This document shows positions 6,363 through 6,429 of a DNA stretch of 6,429 bases, one piece after another. A program made the position numbers and the translations under genes. The notes below the pieces were generated by a model that saw only the letters and a program-made list of their open reading frames with translations, ran no database searches and was not told the origin of the DNA. Source of the DNA: JALNYB01 sp023230065 (GTDB lineage Archaea > Thermoplasmatota > Thermoplasmata > Methanomassiliicoccales > Methanomethylophilaceae). The stretch lies in NCBI GenBank assembly GCA_034006405.1, contig JAVESW010000074.1:1-6429 (forward strand), written 5' to 3'. Position 1 is the first letter of the stretch. Each line of letters opens with the position of its first letter.

Positions 6363-6429
6363 CCATTAGTACCATTTAAACTAATATGTAGTGGAACAAT
6401 CTTATGAAAAAAAGAACCACCAATGCTCA
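6359..6429 (-). CDS. Possible 3' end of an upstream gene (22 codons)
   Basis: On the minus strand one frame is open from the edge to a TGA at 6361-6359, which overlaps the kinase-like ATG by 4 bases. The residues end PLHISLNGTNG and match no family I recognise. The only reason to record it is that the two other junctions in this unit have the same ATGA or GTGA overlap. A 22-codon open stretch is common by chance, so support is slight and it competes with the promoter reading of the same bases. Confidence 0.22.
   Translation of the reverse strand, partial: SIGGSFFHKIVPLHISLNGTNG
6365..6385. promoter_or_regulatory. Dyad with TTTAAA core just before the minus-strand unit
   Basis: ATTAGT (6365-6370) and ACTAAT (6380-6385) form a perfect 6-base inverted repeat around a 9-base spacer that holds TTTAAA, only 2 bases before the kinase-like start codon. 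On the minus strand, AT-rich sequence reading ACATATTAG (6381-6389) lies about 26 bases before the ATG, which is where a TATA box would sit for a leaderless transcript. This would explain the missing Shine-Dalgarno site. The dyad could be an operator over the start site. The alternative is that the kinase-like gene is internal to a longer operon. Confidence 0.3.

Noticed and set aside
6404..6429. ATG at 6404 on the plus strand starting M-K-K-R-T-T-N-A, a possible divergent gene
   Set aside because: Only eight codons are visible and there is no strong ribosome site; it cannot be told from chance at the window edge.

Overview
The window looks like archaeal chromosomal DNA, most likely from a methanogen-like euryarchaeon. 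This is an inference. The evidence is that AT-rich TATA-like boxes sit where archaeal promoters would be, several starts lack a Shine-Dalgarno site while others have one, and oxygen-sensitive [4Fe-4S] radical SAM enzymes and a flavin nitroreductase-like protein are present. No rRNA, tRNA, IS element or CRISPR array was found, so the taxonomy is not proven.

Layout. (1) 1-413, minus strand: the N-terminal 137 codons of a nitroreductase-like protein that runs off the left edge. (2) 414-756: an AT-rich non-coding stretch with dyads and TATA-like boxes. (3) 757-3247, plus strand: a two-gene unit made of a glycosyltransferase-like/radical SAM fusion (563 aa) and, 4 nt later, a GT-A glycosyltransferase (264 aa). 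(4) 6362-3239, minus strand: a three-gene unit with 4-nt stop/start overlaps, made of a small kinase-fold protein (207 aa) with a substituted catalytic base, a UDP-sugar dehydrogenase-like/GT2 fusion (524 aa), and a radical SAM protein with a cysteine-rich domain N-terminal to the core (310 aa). The two units converge and their stop codons overlap by 9 bp. (5) 6363-6429: possible promoter or the tail of an upstream gene.

How the genes may work together (inference). Each convergent unit pairs a nucleotide-sugar glycosyltransferase with a radical SAM enzyme, and two of the five genes are fusions of sugar chemistry to a second enzyme. The set reads as a cytoplasmic pathway that makes an unusual sugar (NAD-dependent oxidation of a nucleotide sugar, radical modification of a sugar or acceptor) and transfers it to a glycan, lipid or peptide acceptor, with the kinase-like protein as a modifier or regulator. 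None of the five proteins has an obvious signal peptide or membrane segment. The nitroreductase end is about 52% G+C over its first 300 bases by hand count, while sampled lines of the five-gene cassette are roughly 30-43%. That fits an acquired or accessory glycan island next to a more host-like gene.
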